64,000 nt of DNA from Cyprinodon diabolis (GCA_030533445.1 CM060080.1:7577717-7641716), one strand, 5' to 3'; counted from the stretch's first letter, positions 33,785-45,425 are shown. Notes: generated by a model from the letters alone, not told the origin. Translations and numbers: made by a program.

Positions 33785-35623
33785 TCAGCTTTCATGGCTA
33801 TAGTTCCTCTTATAAATTGGCACATTGATGCTGTGAAATGCAGGCACCCATCGGTTGTCATGGAGACCCACGTTGCAGCCAGGTGCATCCCTCTGGGCAC
33901 CATGGCAACACATCCAGAAGCCTGGCCCGTAGGGCAGAGCCTGGCAGTAAGGCTTGTGGTGCCAGCGGCACAGGGACACGTCCCCTGGACAGTAACGCTT
34001 TTTGCACTGTTTGCAGGGGTCGTCACGGTAGCGGGGGTCGGACACCCAGAGCGAGTCGGCGGGGCGCACGCCGTAGTTCTCGATGATGAACTTGAAGTAG
34101 CTGCAGGTGCACTTGAGTGCAGCGAGGCTCTGCGTGGGCAGCAGCAGGAACATGTTCACCAACAGGTGATGGGGGAGCAGCAGCAGGTACGACTGAGGTG
34201 CCAGCAGCTGCTGCAGCTGCTGGCGCACTTTCAGGAAGTTCTGCGACGCCGAGGGACTCCTGCCAAGAGGCACTGCGGCAGAGCGAGAGTTGTCGCCCCC
34301 GTTCTTCTCCGACTGGGGAAGGGGGCTGATGACGGGAGAGGCAGGAGGAAGGGTCGGCTGGAGGTAGAAGCTTGTCCTGTAATGAGGAGCGCAGCGGTTT
34401 GACTCTGTCTCATCAGGAGAGAGAAACAGGAGGCCAGGCAGGGGCTCCTGCTCCTCAGACTGAGGGGGTGGGGGGGTGGCTGCCGTCTCTTCTGAAACCT
34501 TCCCAGTAGGATCCCCTGAATGCAGTGCAGAGACCCCTGAAGGTGCCGCTGCGGCTGGGGGCTCCGCTCTGACTGTGTGTGAAGAACTAATAGGGTTCTC
34601 GCTGCTGCTCAGAGGCTCAGGTGGTGATGATGATGATGGTGATGAAGAACCCTTTGTTACCGGGGAGCTTTCTGGCTGTGGGCTGAAACTTTTCTGCCCT
34701 GCAGCGAGGAGGACTCGGCCCACTGTCCTCTTTAGGCTGTTGCTCCTGGACAGACTGGTCTCACAGCTCCTCAGACACTCCGACTCCAGCTTGGCCACCA
34801 TTTCTGAGACCCTGACGATCTCTGGCTCCTCCCCCTCCCTGATCTCTGGCCGGATGGTTTTGGACAGGGTGATGGTGGTGCAGCTCCTCTGGATATTCAG
34901 CAGAGGTTTGAGCTTCGGCTGAAGCTCGCTCGCTCTATGCTCCAGGAAAGCCACCATGTCCACAACTGAAACCTTCTGCTCCTGCTCTGCCGACGGCGGC
35001 GCTTCCCCACACGGCCCGCCGGCTGGCTTTGAACACCTCGGCTTTGCTCTGAAGTCACACAGCTGTTCGCTCATGATACGGCTTCTCTGGTCCAGCTGAT
35101 GCATCTGGTTGTTGAGGGACCTGCGGCGCCTCTTGGCAGAGCTGTTCTCCTCCCAGCTTCCCTTTGCCTTCACGGCACGGAACTTCCCCGACAGAGCGCC
35201 GCTGCTCACACACGTAATCCCTGCTGCATTGCAGCGGCTCAAATAGCTCTCCGAGCCGCGTGCGCCGTCCTCAGTCCTGTCCGTCAGCCTCCCCTCTGAA
35301 GCGAAGATGGCAATCTTCTCACGCACGTGTCCTGGTTTGATGACGGTCCACATGTTCAGCGTTGTATCGCCATCCTCCGCCGTGTTCTGGCACGGACCCA
35401 GAGTTCGGTGGTACCTGCTGGTCGGTGAGGGGGGGGCCCGCACAGCGGCGCCACAGCAGAGGGTGTTGTTGGAGATTAAACGTAACGGCGAACGGCTGCT
35501 CCGCTCACTGGACATCTTCTTCCTCAGCACCTCCTGCTGGCTCCTCTGAGATGACGTCTGAACTGCAGCTGCATCCAAATGCAACTCTGAGCGCAGGAGC
35601 TTCGGATAGGGCCTCAGATGCAT
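33785..35623 (-). CDS. fbxo34: F-box only protein 34
   Basis: F-box proteins recruit substrates to SCF (Skp1-Cul1) ubiquitin ligases; the specific substrates of FBXO34 are not evident from sequence. The coding region is one exon encoding 612 residues. A splice acceptor (CCTGTAG) ends just before 35630, seven bases ahead of the ATG, so the 5' leader comes from an upstream exon. The family start MHLRPY is present. Conserved blocks in order are LNMWTVIKPGHVREKIA, VVDMVAFLEHRASEL, VRVSEMVAKLESECL, an RSNSLKRTVGRVLLA segment, then the F-box (about 480-520, PHHLLVNMFLLLPTQSLAAL). A Cys/His-rich tail follows (DPCKQCKKRY, SLCRWHHKPYCQALPYGPGF, GLHDNRWVPAFHSIN). The middle is Ser/Pro-rich and probably disordered. 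The tail matches FBXO34 rather than its paralogue FBXO46. It converges with jmjd7 and lies on the same strand as lgals3. Confidence 0.93.
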   Translation of the reverse strand: MHLRPYPKLLRSELHLDAAAVQTSSQRSQQEVLRKKMSSERSSRSPLRLISNNTLCCGAAVRAPPSPTSRYHRTLGPCQNTAEDGDTTLNMWTVIKPGHVREKIAIFASEGRLTDRTEDGARGSESYLSRCNAAGITCVSSGALSGKFRAVKAKGSWEENSSAKRRRRSLNNQMHQLDQRSRIMSEQLCDFRAKPRCSKPAGGPCGEAPPSAEQEQKVSVVDMVAFLEHRASELQPKLKPLLNIQRSCTTITLSKTIRPEIREGEEPEIVRVSEMVAKLESECLRSCETSLSRSNSLKRTVGRVLLAAGQKSFSPQPESSPVTKGSSSPSSSSPPEPLSSSENPISSSHTVRAEPPAAAAPSGVSALHSGDPTGKVSEETAATPPPPQSEEQEPLPGLLFLSPDETESNRCAPHYRTSFYLQPTLPPASPVISPLPQSEKNGGDNSRSAAVPLGRSPSASQNFLKVRQQLQQLLAPQSYLLLLPHHLLVNMFLLLPTQSLAALKCTCSYFKFIIENYGVRPADSLWVSDPRYRDDPCKQCKKRYCPGDVSLCRWHHKPYCQALPYGPGFWMCCHGAQRDAPGCNVGLHDNRWVPAFHSINVPIYKRNYSHES

Positions 35624-35875
35624 GGCTGACCTACAGGACGAGAAAATCCTTTGATTACACAAACACACTGGGGAAAACCTGTTGGCAAATCTCACATTAA
35701 ATTGTTCCTCTCTCGGCAGAGTGGGAAGAGGATTTGGGATTTATGATGTCAGACAGCTCCTGGCAAAGCGCAATAAAGAGAACATATTTCACTTTGGTTT
35801 TTATTCGACATGATTTGCTCCAGTTTAAGGTGCTACCCAGGCTTCATCTGTCAAGAAACATCCGGAAGTCGATCC

Positions 35876-35960
35876 GACTAGGACTAAAACAATTAAACGG
35901 ATTAATCAATTATTGAAATAATCATCAACTAATTTATTAATCGTTAACCGTTTGTTGAAT
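35876..35960. repeat. hAT element end fragment
   Basis: ACTAGGACTAAAACAATTAA followed by ATTAATCAATTATTGAAATA resembles the CGATTAAT-rich ends of a common fish hAT family; related ends are near 40490 and 41300. Only one end is present. Confidence 0.5.
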
Positions 35961-36049
35961 TTACACTTCCCCATGTTTTTCAGATAAAAAGTTAGCACCG
36001 CATCACCCCAAGGTCCGGATGCATCATCGTTTTTTTGGTTCTTCTATCT

Positions 36050-37860
36050 CACATATGTCAAAATCAAGGCCCGAGACACGAATTGTTTATCCACGGCCCC
36101 CTGGATGATATTTAATTAGCATTAGAACCGGCCCACGGGCCACGGCTGCTTGTGCGCGCTGCTGTGACTTTGCTGACTACTGTTGCATTGTGGGGAATGT
36201 AGCGTTATTTAAATTTTTAAGTTGTGCTTTGCATGTTTGGATTGTTTTGGTTTTTGCTTTTCCCTCCTTTAACAATCCAAGCACACTGGGCTGAAGTTGG
36301 TTGTCTAAAATGGCCCCACACTCAGTCTTTGACGAGGTCAAGCAAGCAACTCAAAACCCAAGCAGCAAACAAAAAAAAAAAAATCAAGTCCAAGATATTC
36401 TAATTCAACAAAAGCCGCCGTAATAGTGGCACGATATAACCCTCCCTTTCCCTTTTTTAAAGGTCCAAGATTTAATAATTGTCCTTAAAAGTCACCAATT
36501 AGAGGCCAGGGGTTGGGCTCCACTAATTACGCTTCTTCTGGAGGCGATCCGTCAGACCGACGGAGGTGTTGCCATGAAAACAAATACTGGACAGAAATAT
36601 TACTATTACTGGCGTGGACACACTGACAAAAAGATCTTAGGATTCATCAAACTTAAAATAACAAAATAAGGATAATCAGTGCCGTTTATATGGCCTCAGT
36701 GGTCCTTTAAACCAATGAAACGAAAACATTCAAATGGATGACATTTCCCCTTTTGCAAATTATGTGCATCATATCAATTTTGTTTTTACCTTTTTTTTGT
36801 TTTTAAAGCCAAAATTAATCCAAGCATCTGACTTGAAATGTGATGGAACCACGGGGCGAATTTTCATAGTGTCCTCCATGTTTTATGGCCGGACATGCTT
36901 GTGACACAAAGCAGCGGGCCTCAACACATCCGCAGCGACATCTGCTGGACTGGAAGTTGTATTCCACTTGGTTTGGCTGATGTGCGCCAACCATTCATGT
37001 ATTTTATTTGTTCATTTTTTTTTTTTTAGTAATCAATTCTTGCCTTCAAGAATCGATGCAGTAGAAAAAAAATTAGAATCGCGATGCATCGTCATGACGA
37101 TTATTTTGCACACCCTTACTCTGATGGAGACGGAGCGCTACTTAAAGACGGACCTCTGCCCCTCCCGGTATTCTGTGCCTGGCATGTGGATCCCACCTGC
37201 CCCTCGCTCAGCAGTGTGTCCGTCTCCATCACCTCTCCTTCCATCCAGGCTCCTTTTATTTTGGGTTCAATCAGCCTCTGCTGACACCTGTAGTCTGTGG
37301 TCTTTTTGATTCTTCTGTCCTTTTTGGTATTGCTCTGCTTTTTGTTTAATGAATTCCTTTTATTATTTCTTTTTATTCCTTATATTTCTCTGGCTGAATT
37401 CTGGGTCTGCTGCTGGGATTCATCACAAATTTTTAAATTTCTTTGTACAAGACGTGATTTTGTGCTTGAAGTATTATTTTGTCTGTGCGCCGTAGATTTT
37501 TGTATTTTATTTTATTTATTCATATTTCTCAGTTGAATACAGTCAGGGACAAATGCAGATAACAGCCATGAGAGAGAATACAACTGATTTGATTTTTTTT
37601 TTTACTTATTTTACTATTTAAAAGCAGTGATGGGTAGGATCATAGAGCAGCACAGTAATGCATTTTCGGGATTAAATATGCATGCACTTAAGTTTATTAA
37701 TATAAAAGTTTCATAATATTGATATTAATATTTTTTAGGTCTTGGCTCAGTAGGCTTTGTTCATTTCAATATGTTTTAATAAACATTTAACCCGTCCGGC
37801 CCTCGGCTAAAAGCAAATGTGTTTTTTTGGCCCTAAGTGTTTTTGACTTTGACATCCCTG
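36050..37860. mobile_element. Degenerate hAT element
   Basis: The left tip CACATATGTCAAAATCAAGG and the right tip TTTTTGACTTTGACATCCCTG are imperfect inverted repeats of a CAGGGATGTCAAAGTCAA-type end. The flanks TTCTATCT (36042-36049) and CTCTATCG (37861-37868) agree at six of eight bases, consistent with an old 8-bp duplication. The interior has further repeat scraps (for example ATCGCGATGCATCGTC near 37077) and no transposase frame. Confidence 0.6.
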
Positions 37861-37868
37861 CTCTATCG

Positions 37869-38064
37869 GGACGGAACCAATAACAGTTCCAGCTCGGTAA
37901 ATTTTAAATTATTATTTTAATGTTGGATATGGTTTACAAAAATAAAATCCTATTTATGACATGGAAGCAATTTTAAGAACTTTGAAAGACTGATTTAAGA
38001 AATGTTAATCCTAATTAGGCATTAGTTTGATATTGAAGATTTAAGGATCTGCAGGAACCCTGTA
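37869..38064 (-). mobile_element. Left-arm fragment of the CAGGGTTCC hAT family
   Basis: Read on the minus strand, it starts CAGGGTTCCTGCAGATCCTT and follows the left arm of the element at 25716 through CATAAATAGGATTTTATTTT to the block related to TTATTGGTTCCGTCCCGATAG. The right end is absent. Confidence 0.6.
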
Positions 38065-40500
38065 GAAAACTGAGTAAAGCTAATTGCTCATCTACAATAA
38101 CACCATCATGATAAAGCTACAAAGAATACTAATAATTATTGATATAGTGTTATTAATGAAGCATAATTACCTTGACAGCACATATTGAGCGGCGGCGGTC
38201 TCAAGAGCTGTGATCCAGTGTTACCAGTAAGCTTCTCTAATCAGTATGCTGCCTCTCAACTCTAAACTTTAGGAAAGCAGACTGAAGTGGAAAAGCTTCC
38301 TCTGCATAAAGCCTGCAGAAACACAACAACAAATACACAAAACAAACCTTAGTAATGCAGATCAAAGGGTTAGATGATTAAAGGCGATTCATCCTGACGT
38401 GCAGAGATAATGTTAGAGAGCAGCTTCCCTCCCGCTGCAGCTTTACTCCTCTTATATCACTGGTCATTCCCGGGTCTTTGCCTTCAACTGGAACAAACTT
38501 TAGAACGTTTTTGGACCGCTCCTCCGGCGGAACCATTTTAGGTGTGACATCAGTCGGTTATCACATTTTGAGGCGCAGAGCTGGTGTTTCCCTGACGCCC
38601 ACACCGTGCTTCGTGCCACATGAGAGACCTCCTGCCTGTTCGCCCATTCAGCCGTTCCTACGGCTGTGGTGCTCCATTTGGATCCCATCAGAAACGTTCT
38701 GCAGAAAGTTTCATACCTATCAGTGTGTTCAGGGTCTGTGGTTGTAATGATCCGCTTTGTAATGATCAGAGCATGATAAAGCATTCCTGTGTTAGATAAC
38801 AGGGAGAAACAATGGCCAATTAGGTTTGATGCTTTCGCAATCCTTGTTTACGTCCTTTTTGTGTTTCAATATGGAATTTTTTTACTTTTGACTGTTTTCT
38901 ACAGGTGGATAGAGATCAGATCAGGAGGGTTATGGCTGCTGTCCTCACACCTCTGAGAGCCTTTAGAGAATGCAGACATTCAGGTCCTTTTTCAGATGGT
39001 TGCTGACTGGGGGGAAAAAAACTAGATTATTGTTCAAGCTTAGAGGACAAAACCTTTAGTGTGTGAATCCGTCTGACTGATGCTGCTCTACTTGCAGCGG
39101 GATCGGGTCAAATCAGGTCAAATACGCCCTCCGATTGATGTTATGTCCTCTCACTCAGAACACCACATGACCCACGGTTCATTTCTGGAAACTATTTTAG
39201 AAGCCAAAAGCAGTAACTCTGCAGAACTACGAAGAATTTAATCTAACTTCAATACACCAGTTGTTGTTTAAAAAAAGGCCACAACTCAGAAAAAGTAGTT
39301 TGGTTGACTGAAAAAGAATATCTGCTTTGAATTACTTGAAAACTGTTTCAATTTGAAAGATTCTTAAACAAACAGCCGACAAAACATCTCGATTAACACA
39401 CCTGATGTATATTTCATCTGTTCTGATGTATTAAAGTGATTGTAGCTGATGGGGTAGCTGCTGTTTGCCCTGATCGGTTCAGCAGATGCCTCGGAGCGCC
39501 TTACAGGACAAACAGCCAGGATCAATAAAACACGTCATTTAAAAAAAATCATGTTCTGGAGTTCAAACTACACGAGATACTGGAAGATGATCCCTGCATT
39601 AATGTACAAGTCTGATTAATGAGGGATTAAACTATGAACGTGTGGACAGACTTAGAAAGGATTTCCCTCAATGTTCTTGTCACCTTTGATATCACCCAAG
39701 TTTTACCTTGAAGCTGTTGGTGGAAAAAAAAAAATGAGATAAAAGAACACGTCTGGGGGAGGAAGCCATGGCTCCTATAAACATGTATAGGGATTATAAT
39801 CTCTGACAGGCCAGCTGAGAAGCGATCAGCTTCTGCAGCCCACTAGTGGATAACAGTGGCTCAGTGGGTCTCATACAGTAGTAGCCATTCAAAAATTCCC
39901 CACTTCCCTTGATGGGCCCTTGGCTGTTCCCTTACAATTCCTTTTTAAACATCTAAAATATTCTGTCATGATTTGTGGACATTAAGATCTAAAGAGAAGC
40001 ATCGTCTCCTGGTCAGACCCTGTAATTCAGTGAAAGGGTGGAGTCAGAGTAAAAAATATGCAAGCCCAGGAGAAGACCAGTGGCTGGAAGTTGGAGGGGA
40101 TTTTGCTGCCACTGGGCTGGCCCTTGACAGGGAAGGGCCATTTTGGCTGCTACTGTACCTACTGATATGAACTACTGGTCTCTGTTTGGATAATATCACT
40201 TGATAAACGGTTCAGTAATACACCAAACTACAAAATAACTGATAAAAGTGTGTATGACTCATGCTGATATATCAAATTAGTATGATTCACTCAAAGCTGC
40301 TATTTTGCTCTGTAGATTAGTGTCCCTACACTGATTTACAACTTTATTGTTTTCAAAGCAATATTGCAAAGCAATATAGAGTCGATGTAGCACTTTGTTA
40401 AATGCTGCACTAAACCTTCCTCTTCCTCTTCCTCCTCTTCCAGTTAGCATCAAACTACAGATGACATTACGTGTAATTTAGGGCTGTTTATAGGGCTGAA
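38065..40500. other. Non-coding stretch, probably fbxo34 upstream intron
   Basis: No exon is certain. A CpG-bearing piece near 38185-38215 followed on the minus strand by a donor-like AAG/GTAATT at about 38166 could be a non-coding fbxo34 exon, but this is weak. The block 38470-38760 is less AT-rich and unrecognised. Confidence 0.3.
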
Positions 40501-41937
40501 ACAATTAAAGGAGAAGTCCAGCCATGTTCAGAATTCAAACTTCTGAAAGTTCTTTAAATCTGAAATGATTCCATATTGTTTAATAAATGATAAGTGTTTT
40601 TAATTCAGAGTAATTTTCATTTGAATTTGCTTTACTGGAGGCATCCATGTTTGTCAAACAACACTACTGACACCTACCGGTTTGTGACGTCACGGTGCGG
40701 TATCGGCTGTTGATCAAGTCCCAGTGCAACCATGCAGATCCAAGTAAATATATTGATGAAGATCACAAATAAAATAAAGGTTGGCCAGATGTAGAAAGTG
40801 GGAATAAAACTGTAGGTTTTTGAAAAGTGCCAGATGTGGTCGTTTAGGTTGTGCTAACATAGACATTGTTTTTATTAGCAGTGATTAAAAAGAAAAATGT
40901 TTCCTTTAGTCAATATGATATTACAATTATGGTTGTGCTTTTTTTTTTTTTACTATATTTTTATTACTATATTTGGATTTTCCTTTGGATTAACCACAAC
41001 CATGGGAATGTTTCACTGCAGGGTTGGCTGGACAGTATATCAATATCAGTATTTATCGCGATAGCTACGTGATCGAAGAAATAGAAAATATTTTAGATAA
41101 AGTTCAATATTTCATTGTACTGTGATCAGAAAACAGTTGGTATTACTGGAGATGTAGGCAGAGAAAAGGATCTAACCCTTCTGACCTCTTATGGTTAAAC
41201 TAAGCGAGGTCGGCCGTGCAGCTGAATAATTCTTAGAGGTTTGTGTTTAAATGGGGTTTATTAGCCATTAATAGGGCTAGATTGAATGCTAACCAGCTCG
41301 GGCTGCAACTTATGATTATTTTACTAGTCGATTAATCTGTCGATTATTTTTTCGATTAATTATCAGATATCAAAAGGTTTCTTAAAGGAGATTTTTTTAC
41401 AGAATCAAAACAGGTGAAACTAAAACTTTTCCACTTAAGATTCAAACAGACATTTCTTTTAATCTTAAATTCAAAATATTTATGCATTTTCTTTTTCCAA
41501 GTTTGGTATAATTCCTGCTCTAAGAGGGTTGATCTCTCAGCTAAAGGCATGTCTTAAGAGTTTCTACACTCCATTTAACGATTCATCAATTAAAGGAGAA
41601 GAGCAGTCAGCAAGGAATAATCAATGGATCATTATTTATACCTTAAACTAATACGTTCATGGAGATTTAATGAATTTAGCGTTAGTCAGTAAAAAAATAC
41701 AAATAATTTGTCGTGATCACATAGTCTGGGAGCGGCCATTTTTGCCCAAATATAGTAACCCCTCCCTCCTGCCATCTTCCAGTAGTGACGTCACAGTGCG
41801 GTAAGCCTAGCGCCATTCTCCCTGCTTTACAAGCAAATCAATGGGAACTACTAGACACATCTGCAATCAACAACAATTATTGAAGATTTCCAGAGGACTT
41901 CACCATTGAAATTCACCAGAGCTATAGTGAAACTGAC

Positions 41938-42187
41938 AATGCCCATGTGCATGGCAGTTGGATGCTGGAATACATCGGGTAAAAGTGAAAAACAAGAGTT
42001 ATTTCAACTTTCTGATTCCTGATCCTCCACGGACGGTTCGTCGTTGGATTGCCAACTAGAAGAGGGAGGATTTGCCATCCAACTTCTGGCCAGAGAAAAA
42101 ACACGTAATATGTAGCCAACATTTGGAAGAAGAATGTTCTCAAGATGACTTGGATAATAGCGCGTTGGGACAAACACCAGATACAGC
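41938..42187 (+). pseudogene. THAP-domain fragment of a transposase
   Basis: The pieces read MPMCMAVGCWN, then after a one-base frame change NFLIPDPPRTVRRWIAN, a stop codon, KREDLPSNFWPEKKHVICSQ and HLEEECSQDDL. The C-x4-C start, the central DPPRTVRRW and the C-x2-H finish are the zinc ligands and core of a THAP domain (C2CH). The frameshift and the stop show that it is dead. THAP domains occur in P-element and Kolobok transposases and in host THAP proteins; its place between TTAA-flanked arms favours the transposon. Confidence 0.78.
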
Positions 42188-42220
42188 ACTGGGACTTGAT
42201 CAACAGCCGATACCGCACCG

Positions 42221-42246
42221 TGACGTCACAAACCAGTAGGGGGCAG
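42221..42246 (+). promoter_or_regulatory. CRE palindrome and CTCF-like core in a transposon arm
   Basis: TGACGTCA (42221-42228) is a perfect cAMP-response element. It is followed by CCAGTAGGGGGCAG (42233-42246), which fits the CTCF core pattern. The same CRE occurs in the left arm (40685-40692) and inside the element (41786-41793). In the left arm the CTCF core is mutated. Function is inferred from motif match only. Confidence 0.45.
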
Positions 42247-42908
42247 TAGTGTTCTTTGACAAAAATGGATGCCTCCAGTGAAGGACATTCAAATGAAAAT
42301 TACTCTGAATTAAAAACCTTAATCATTTATTGAACAGGATGGAATAATTTCATGTTTAAAGCACTTTCAGAAGTTTGAATTCTGAATATGACTGGAATTC
42401 TCCTTTAAGCTACTAGTTTATTAAAAACATTCAAACTTGGTATTAAACTTTGGTATGGAGTGCCTGGAGTTAAACTGGGCCTGTTCCCCTGGGTACATGA
42501 TGAGGGAATATGGATCCGTGTTATTTCCCCGACATGATCTGCCTCTGGCTTCCAGAGATCCCTGCTGGTCAGTGAGAGGCAGGGCGAAGTCGCCTGTAGC
42601 ATGAGATGCACCTCAGAATGAACTGAGGAGGGATCAGGCTGGCTCGGTGCCTTTATGTGCTGCCGCCTCCATCCACCCAGCAGCACACTGCTGATGGATC
42701 AGCAGAAATTAAAGAAAAGCTCTTATCAAACATGGCTGAATAAATTTTCCACTATTAGACACAATGGCTAATTATTTCTGAGCCTAAGTAGAATTGTAGC
42801 CTAGCATGTAGGTTTATGCTAGCCACTGCTTCCTCCCAACCAATCACAATCGCGGACCCAGGCACGCCGTCACCAAGCCCCGCCCTCTCAAACCACAACA
42901 CAGAGCAC

Positions 42909-43133
42909 ATGAAGATGTCGCAGCAAGGAGAGGCGGAGGAAATTGTTCCAAAGAAGGGTTTTTGTAGTTCGGCAGTTTGGCAGTATTTCGGTCATGGCAA
43001 GTCGGACAAAAAACAAACCACAGTCATCTGTAAAATGTGTCGGGAACCAGTGAAAACGAAATCTGATAACACAACCAACTTTTTTTTTTTATCATCTCAG
43101 CCGCTCACACCCGCAGGAGTACGAGCTGTGTAG
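42909..43133 (+). pseudogene. BED zinc-finger fragment of a hAT transposase
   Basis: The reading from the ATG at 42909 gives MKMSQQGEAEE, then SAVWQYFGHGKSDKKQTTVI, CKMCREPVKTKSDNTTNF. A poly-T run shifts the frame, and the next frame reads HLSRSHPQEYELC. Together these supply the CxxC and H-x4-H ligands of a BED finger. The catalytic domain is missing, and the product ends near 43130. A hAT-like tip (CTATATTGCCCAGCCCT) at about 43630-43646 may be the element's right end. Confidence 0.75.
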
Positions 43134-43659
43134 GCCCCGGCGCGGCTCTCCTCCGAGGAACCTTCGGGAATTTCGGGAAAATATATATATAAAGTTCTGG
43201 GCAGTTTCCCACGTAGTTCTAACAATTGAGAGAAAAATGCTGAGGGGCCAGCAACTTCAAAGTAAAAACTCAGGTTAAAGCAGGAAACGGGGGCGGCGGC
43301 GGCGGCATAGGGGGGGCATTTATTTATTTGTTATATTTATTTTGGTCACTTTTCTGGTCACTTTAGTTTATTCTTTGTCAGTATTTAATAACATAACCCA
43401 GGTCTCTTAAGTTATTTTTCTTTATAACAATTATGTTATGGTTAAAAAAGTTGGTTAAATAAAGATTTAATTCCAAGTCTGTGTTTGTGTTTTTTATTAA
43501 AATTAAATCATTTAGCAATATTATAAAAAGTCCAGACAGAGCTGCACATAAAATATGGTTTCAAATGTTTTCAATAATTATCGATATCGATCAATATGCA
43601 TTTTTTTTTAATCGATAAGCTTTTTTTCTATATTGCCCAGCCCTAATGTGCTACAACCT

Positions 43660-43890
43660 GCAGGCACCAGGATAATAAAAGCAAACATATTCTGCCAGCA
43701 GGTTTCTACATTTTAAGTAAATTTCGGCGTTAATAATCTGTTTCAGAGGAGTGATCATAGCACTCTGTATCAGCAGTGCTGTGTCTGTCTCCCTGCCAGC
43801 TCCCAGATCCGCTTCTCTCATTGATTGATGTGGCACGTCCAGTAGCTAAAGTTCCATCTTTGCAACTCCAGCAGCTGCTGGTCTCGCATC
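43660..43890 (-). repeat. Fragment related to the 53.4-54.9 kb TTAA element
   Basis: The blocks CACCAGGATAATAAAAGCAA, GAGGAGTGATCATAGCACTC and CTGTCTCCCTGCCAGCTC are the reverse of blocks at 53530-53680. The tips are not present. Confidence 0.6.
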
Positions 43891-43999
43891 GCGTCCCGAG
43901 CTTCAGGAGCTCATGGCGCGCTGCTTCTGCTGCTGAAAAAAGCGCTGCAGGACAATTTCCTGCACCTTGATGCACGTCAACCATTAACTGTGTATGTAA

Positions 44000-45200
44000 G
44001 CCAGCTGCTTCTGCTGCCTGCAGTCTGAACGTAGCATTAGACAAACTTTTTCCTTCAACATTTTAAAAATACACTCAGTTTTGTTCAATTTAAGCTCGTT
44101 TTCATTATTGCCTGTTGGTATTTAAAAAAAAAAAAATAAAAACCTTCAAAATTCATCCAGACAAGTAATTTCTTTGTGGTTGGACTCGGTGCTGCCCCAA
44201 CTTGTTGCTCACCACATAGCAAAATAAACTGTTTTTCAAGATGATGTAAAGTAAAATTTGACGCCATTAGTTATAAAACTCAGAAAATTAGGTCTAAGGA
44301 AGTTATCATCCAGTAGGAAAATGTTCCTTTAATAGGATAGTGCAGTAAAGCTTCTGTATTTAACATTTTTCATGCACTACTTTTATACTTTGTTTTACAA
44401 ATGCAATTTTTACACTTTTACTGAAGTAAAAACCTTAAGTTGATCCTCTAACTTCTAAAAAAGTGTTTTTAAACAGTAGGATTTACACTTCTAGTTGAGT
44501 AATAACTATTAATAGTACCTTGACACCTCTGATTATTGTTAAATTAGCTTCCTTTTTTTTCTAGAGATGCAAATGGAGGTTTGGGGAGATCCAGAGTGTT
44601 TTAAATGCTTTATTTCTGTCACCATGATGATCCAAACAAAATAAATTCCCAGTAACTAAAGTCCGATTCTAGCCTGCGTTAGAAAAGCTGGTTAGCAGTC
44701 CTGGTTTGTGGACTCAGAACATGAGATCCTCTGATTGACAACTGCTGCGTTTGCAGTAAGGAGGAAACAACTGGACTGTTCGGGCCTCCTCATCACCTCC
44801 AACCTCAAGTCAGACTAGTCTGTGAATCTGACTGCTGTCCAGATTCACAAGGTTAACAGACAAAGTCCCCATCTTACATCTAACGAATGAAACACTCCGC
44901 AGCTGGTCACAGACACGGGTAGCAAACAACTTCTTAAACAGGTCAAGTTGGTTAGCAGCGACTGGTGGAAACCAGGCTAGCAGCCTGGCTAGCTCTGGGG
45001 CTAACTACCGCAGACCGGTGGAGCAGGAAAACAGAGCCGTTATATACAGCAATAAGTTAAAAGACACACAACCGCAAACAATTTTCACGTCTAAGGGTCA
45101 CACTAACCTGGAGAAGATAAATACTCCGTCTCTGCTCCAGGAAATAAATAAAAAAATATGGCTACCAGCTGGCAAAGCAGCTAAACTTCACTGTCCCAGC
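44000..45200. other. Non-coding stretch, nothing firm
   Basis: No exon or named element was seen. It would lie in the long fbxo34 5' intron if the promoter at 45.2-45.4 kb is real. Confidence 0.35.
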
Positions 45201-45209
45201 TAGTCGGTG

Positions 45210-45425
45210 TGATGGTAAAACCCTGGATCTGCAGACAGATAACTTAGCAGCTTGGTTTTTAACAAGTCTTTAAACTTTCCAAACCAGCTAGGCTGTTTAA
45301 AAGCTCGCCCTTCGAAGCTTTCTACCACTACCGTAAACGAGCAAAGCACGTAAACCTGCAGCCCAGCGTCATTACGTCACCAACGGGAAAGGCAGCGTAA
45401 GGAAAAACAAACATGACGTTAAACT
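45210..45425 (-). promoter_or_regulatory. Candidate fbxo34 promoter / first exon
   Basis: A CpG-enriched non-repeat block stands out from the AT-rich surroundings. It contains an ATF/CRE-type TTACGTCA with flanking CATTACGTCACC (about 45370-45381). On the minus strand this would drive transcription towards fbxo34, whose coding exon has a splice acceptor but no upstream exon nearby. It would imply an intron of nearly 10 kb full of mobile elements. No splice donor stands out, so the assignment is tentative. Confidence 0.3.

Larger units (their letters stand above)
40509..42404 (+). mobile_element. Kolobok-like DNA transposon, degenerate, TTAA-flanked
   Basis: The left tip AGGAGAAGTCCAG and the right tip CTGGAATTCTCCT begin inverted arms of about 215 bp that can be followed throughout. 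TTAA lies outside both tips (40505-40508 and 42405-42408). TTAA duplication plus an AGG tip plus an internal THAP-domain relic points to the Kolobok superfamily, whose Xenopus T2 MITEs begin TTAAAGG. About 600 bp of hAT-type debris (for example GTCGATTAATCTGTCGATTA near 41325) appears to be nested inside. The TIRs carry CRE palindromes. Confidence 0.75.

Noticed and set aside
33794..34402. 202-codon plus-strand frame
   Set aside because: It is antisense to the fbxo34 coding exon and has no recognisable motifs; it exists because the exon is GC-rich.
35624..35695. 24 extra residues at the fbxo34 N-terminus
   Set aside because: They lie mostly before a good splice acceptor at 35631, and the family protein begins MHL at 35623.
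38478..38784. Frames on both strands of a less AT-rich block
   Set aside because: No motif, no splice signals and overlapping frames on both strands; left as unassigned DNA.
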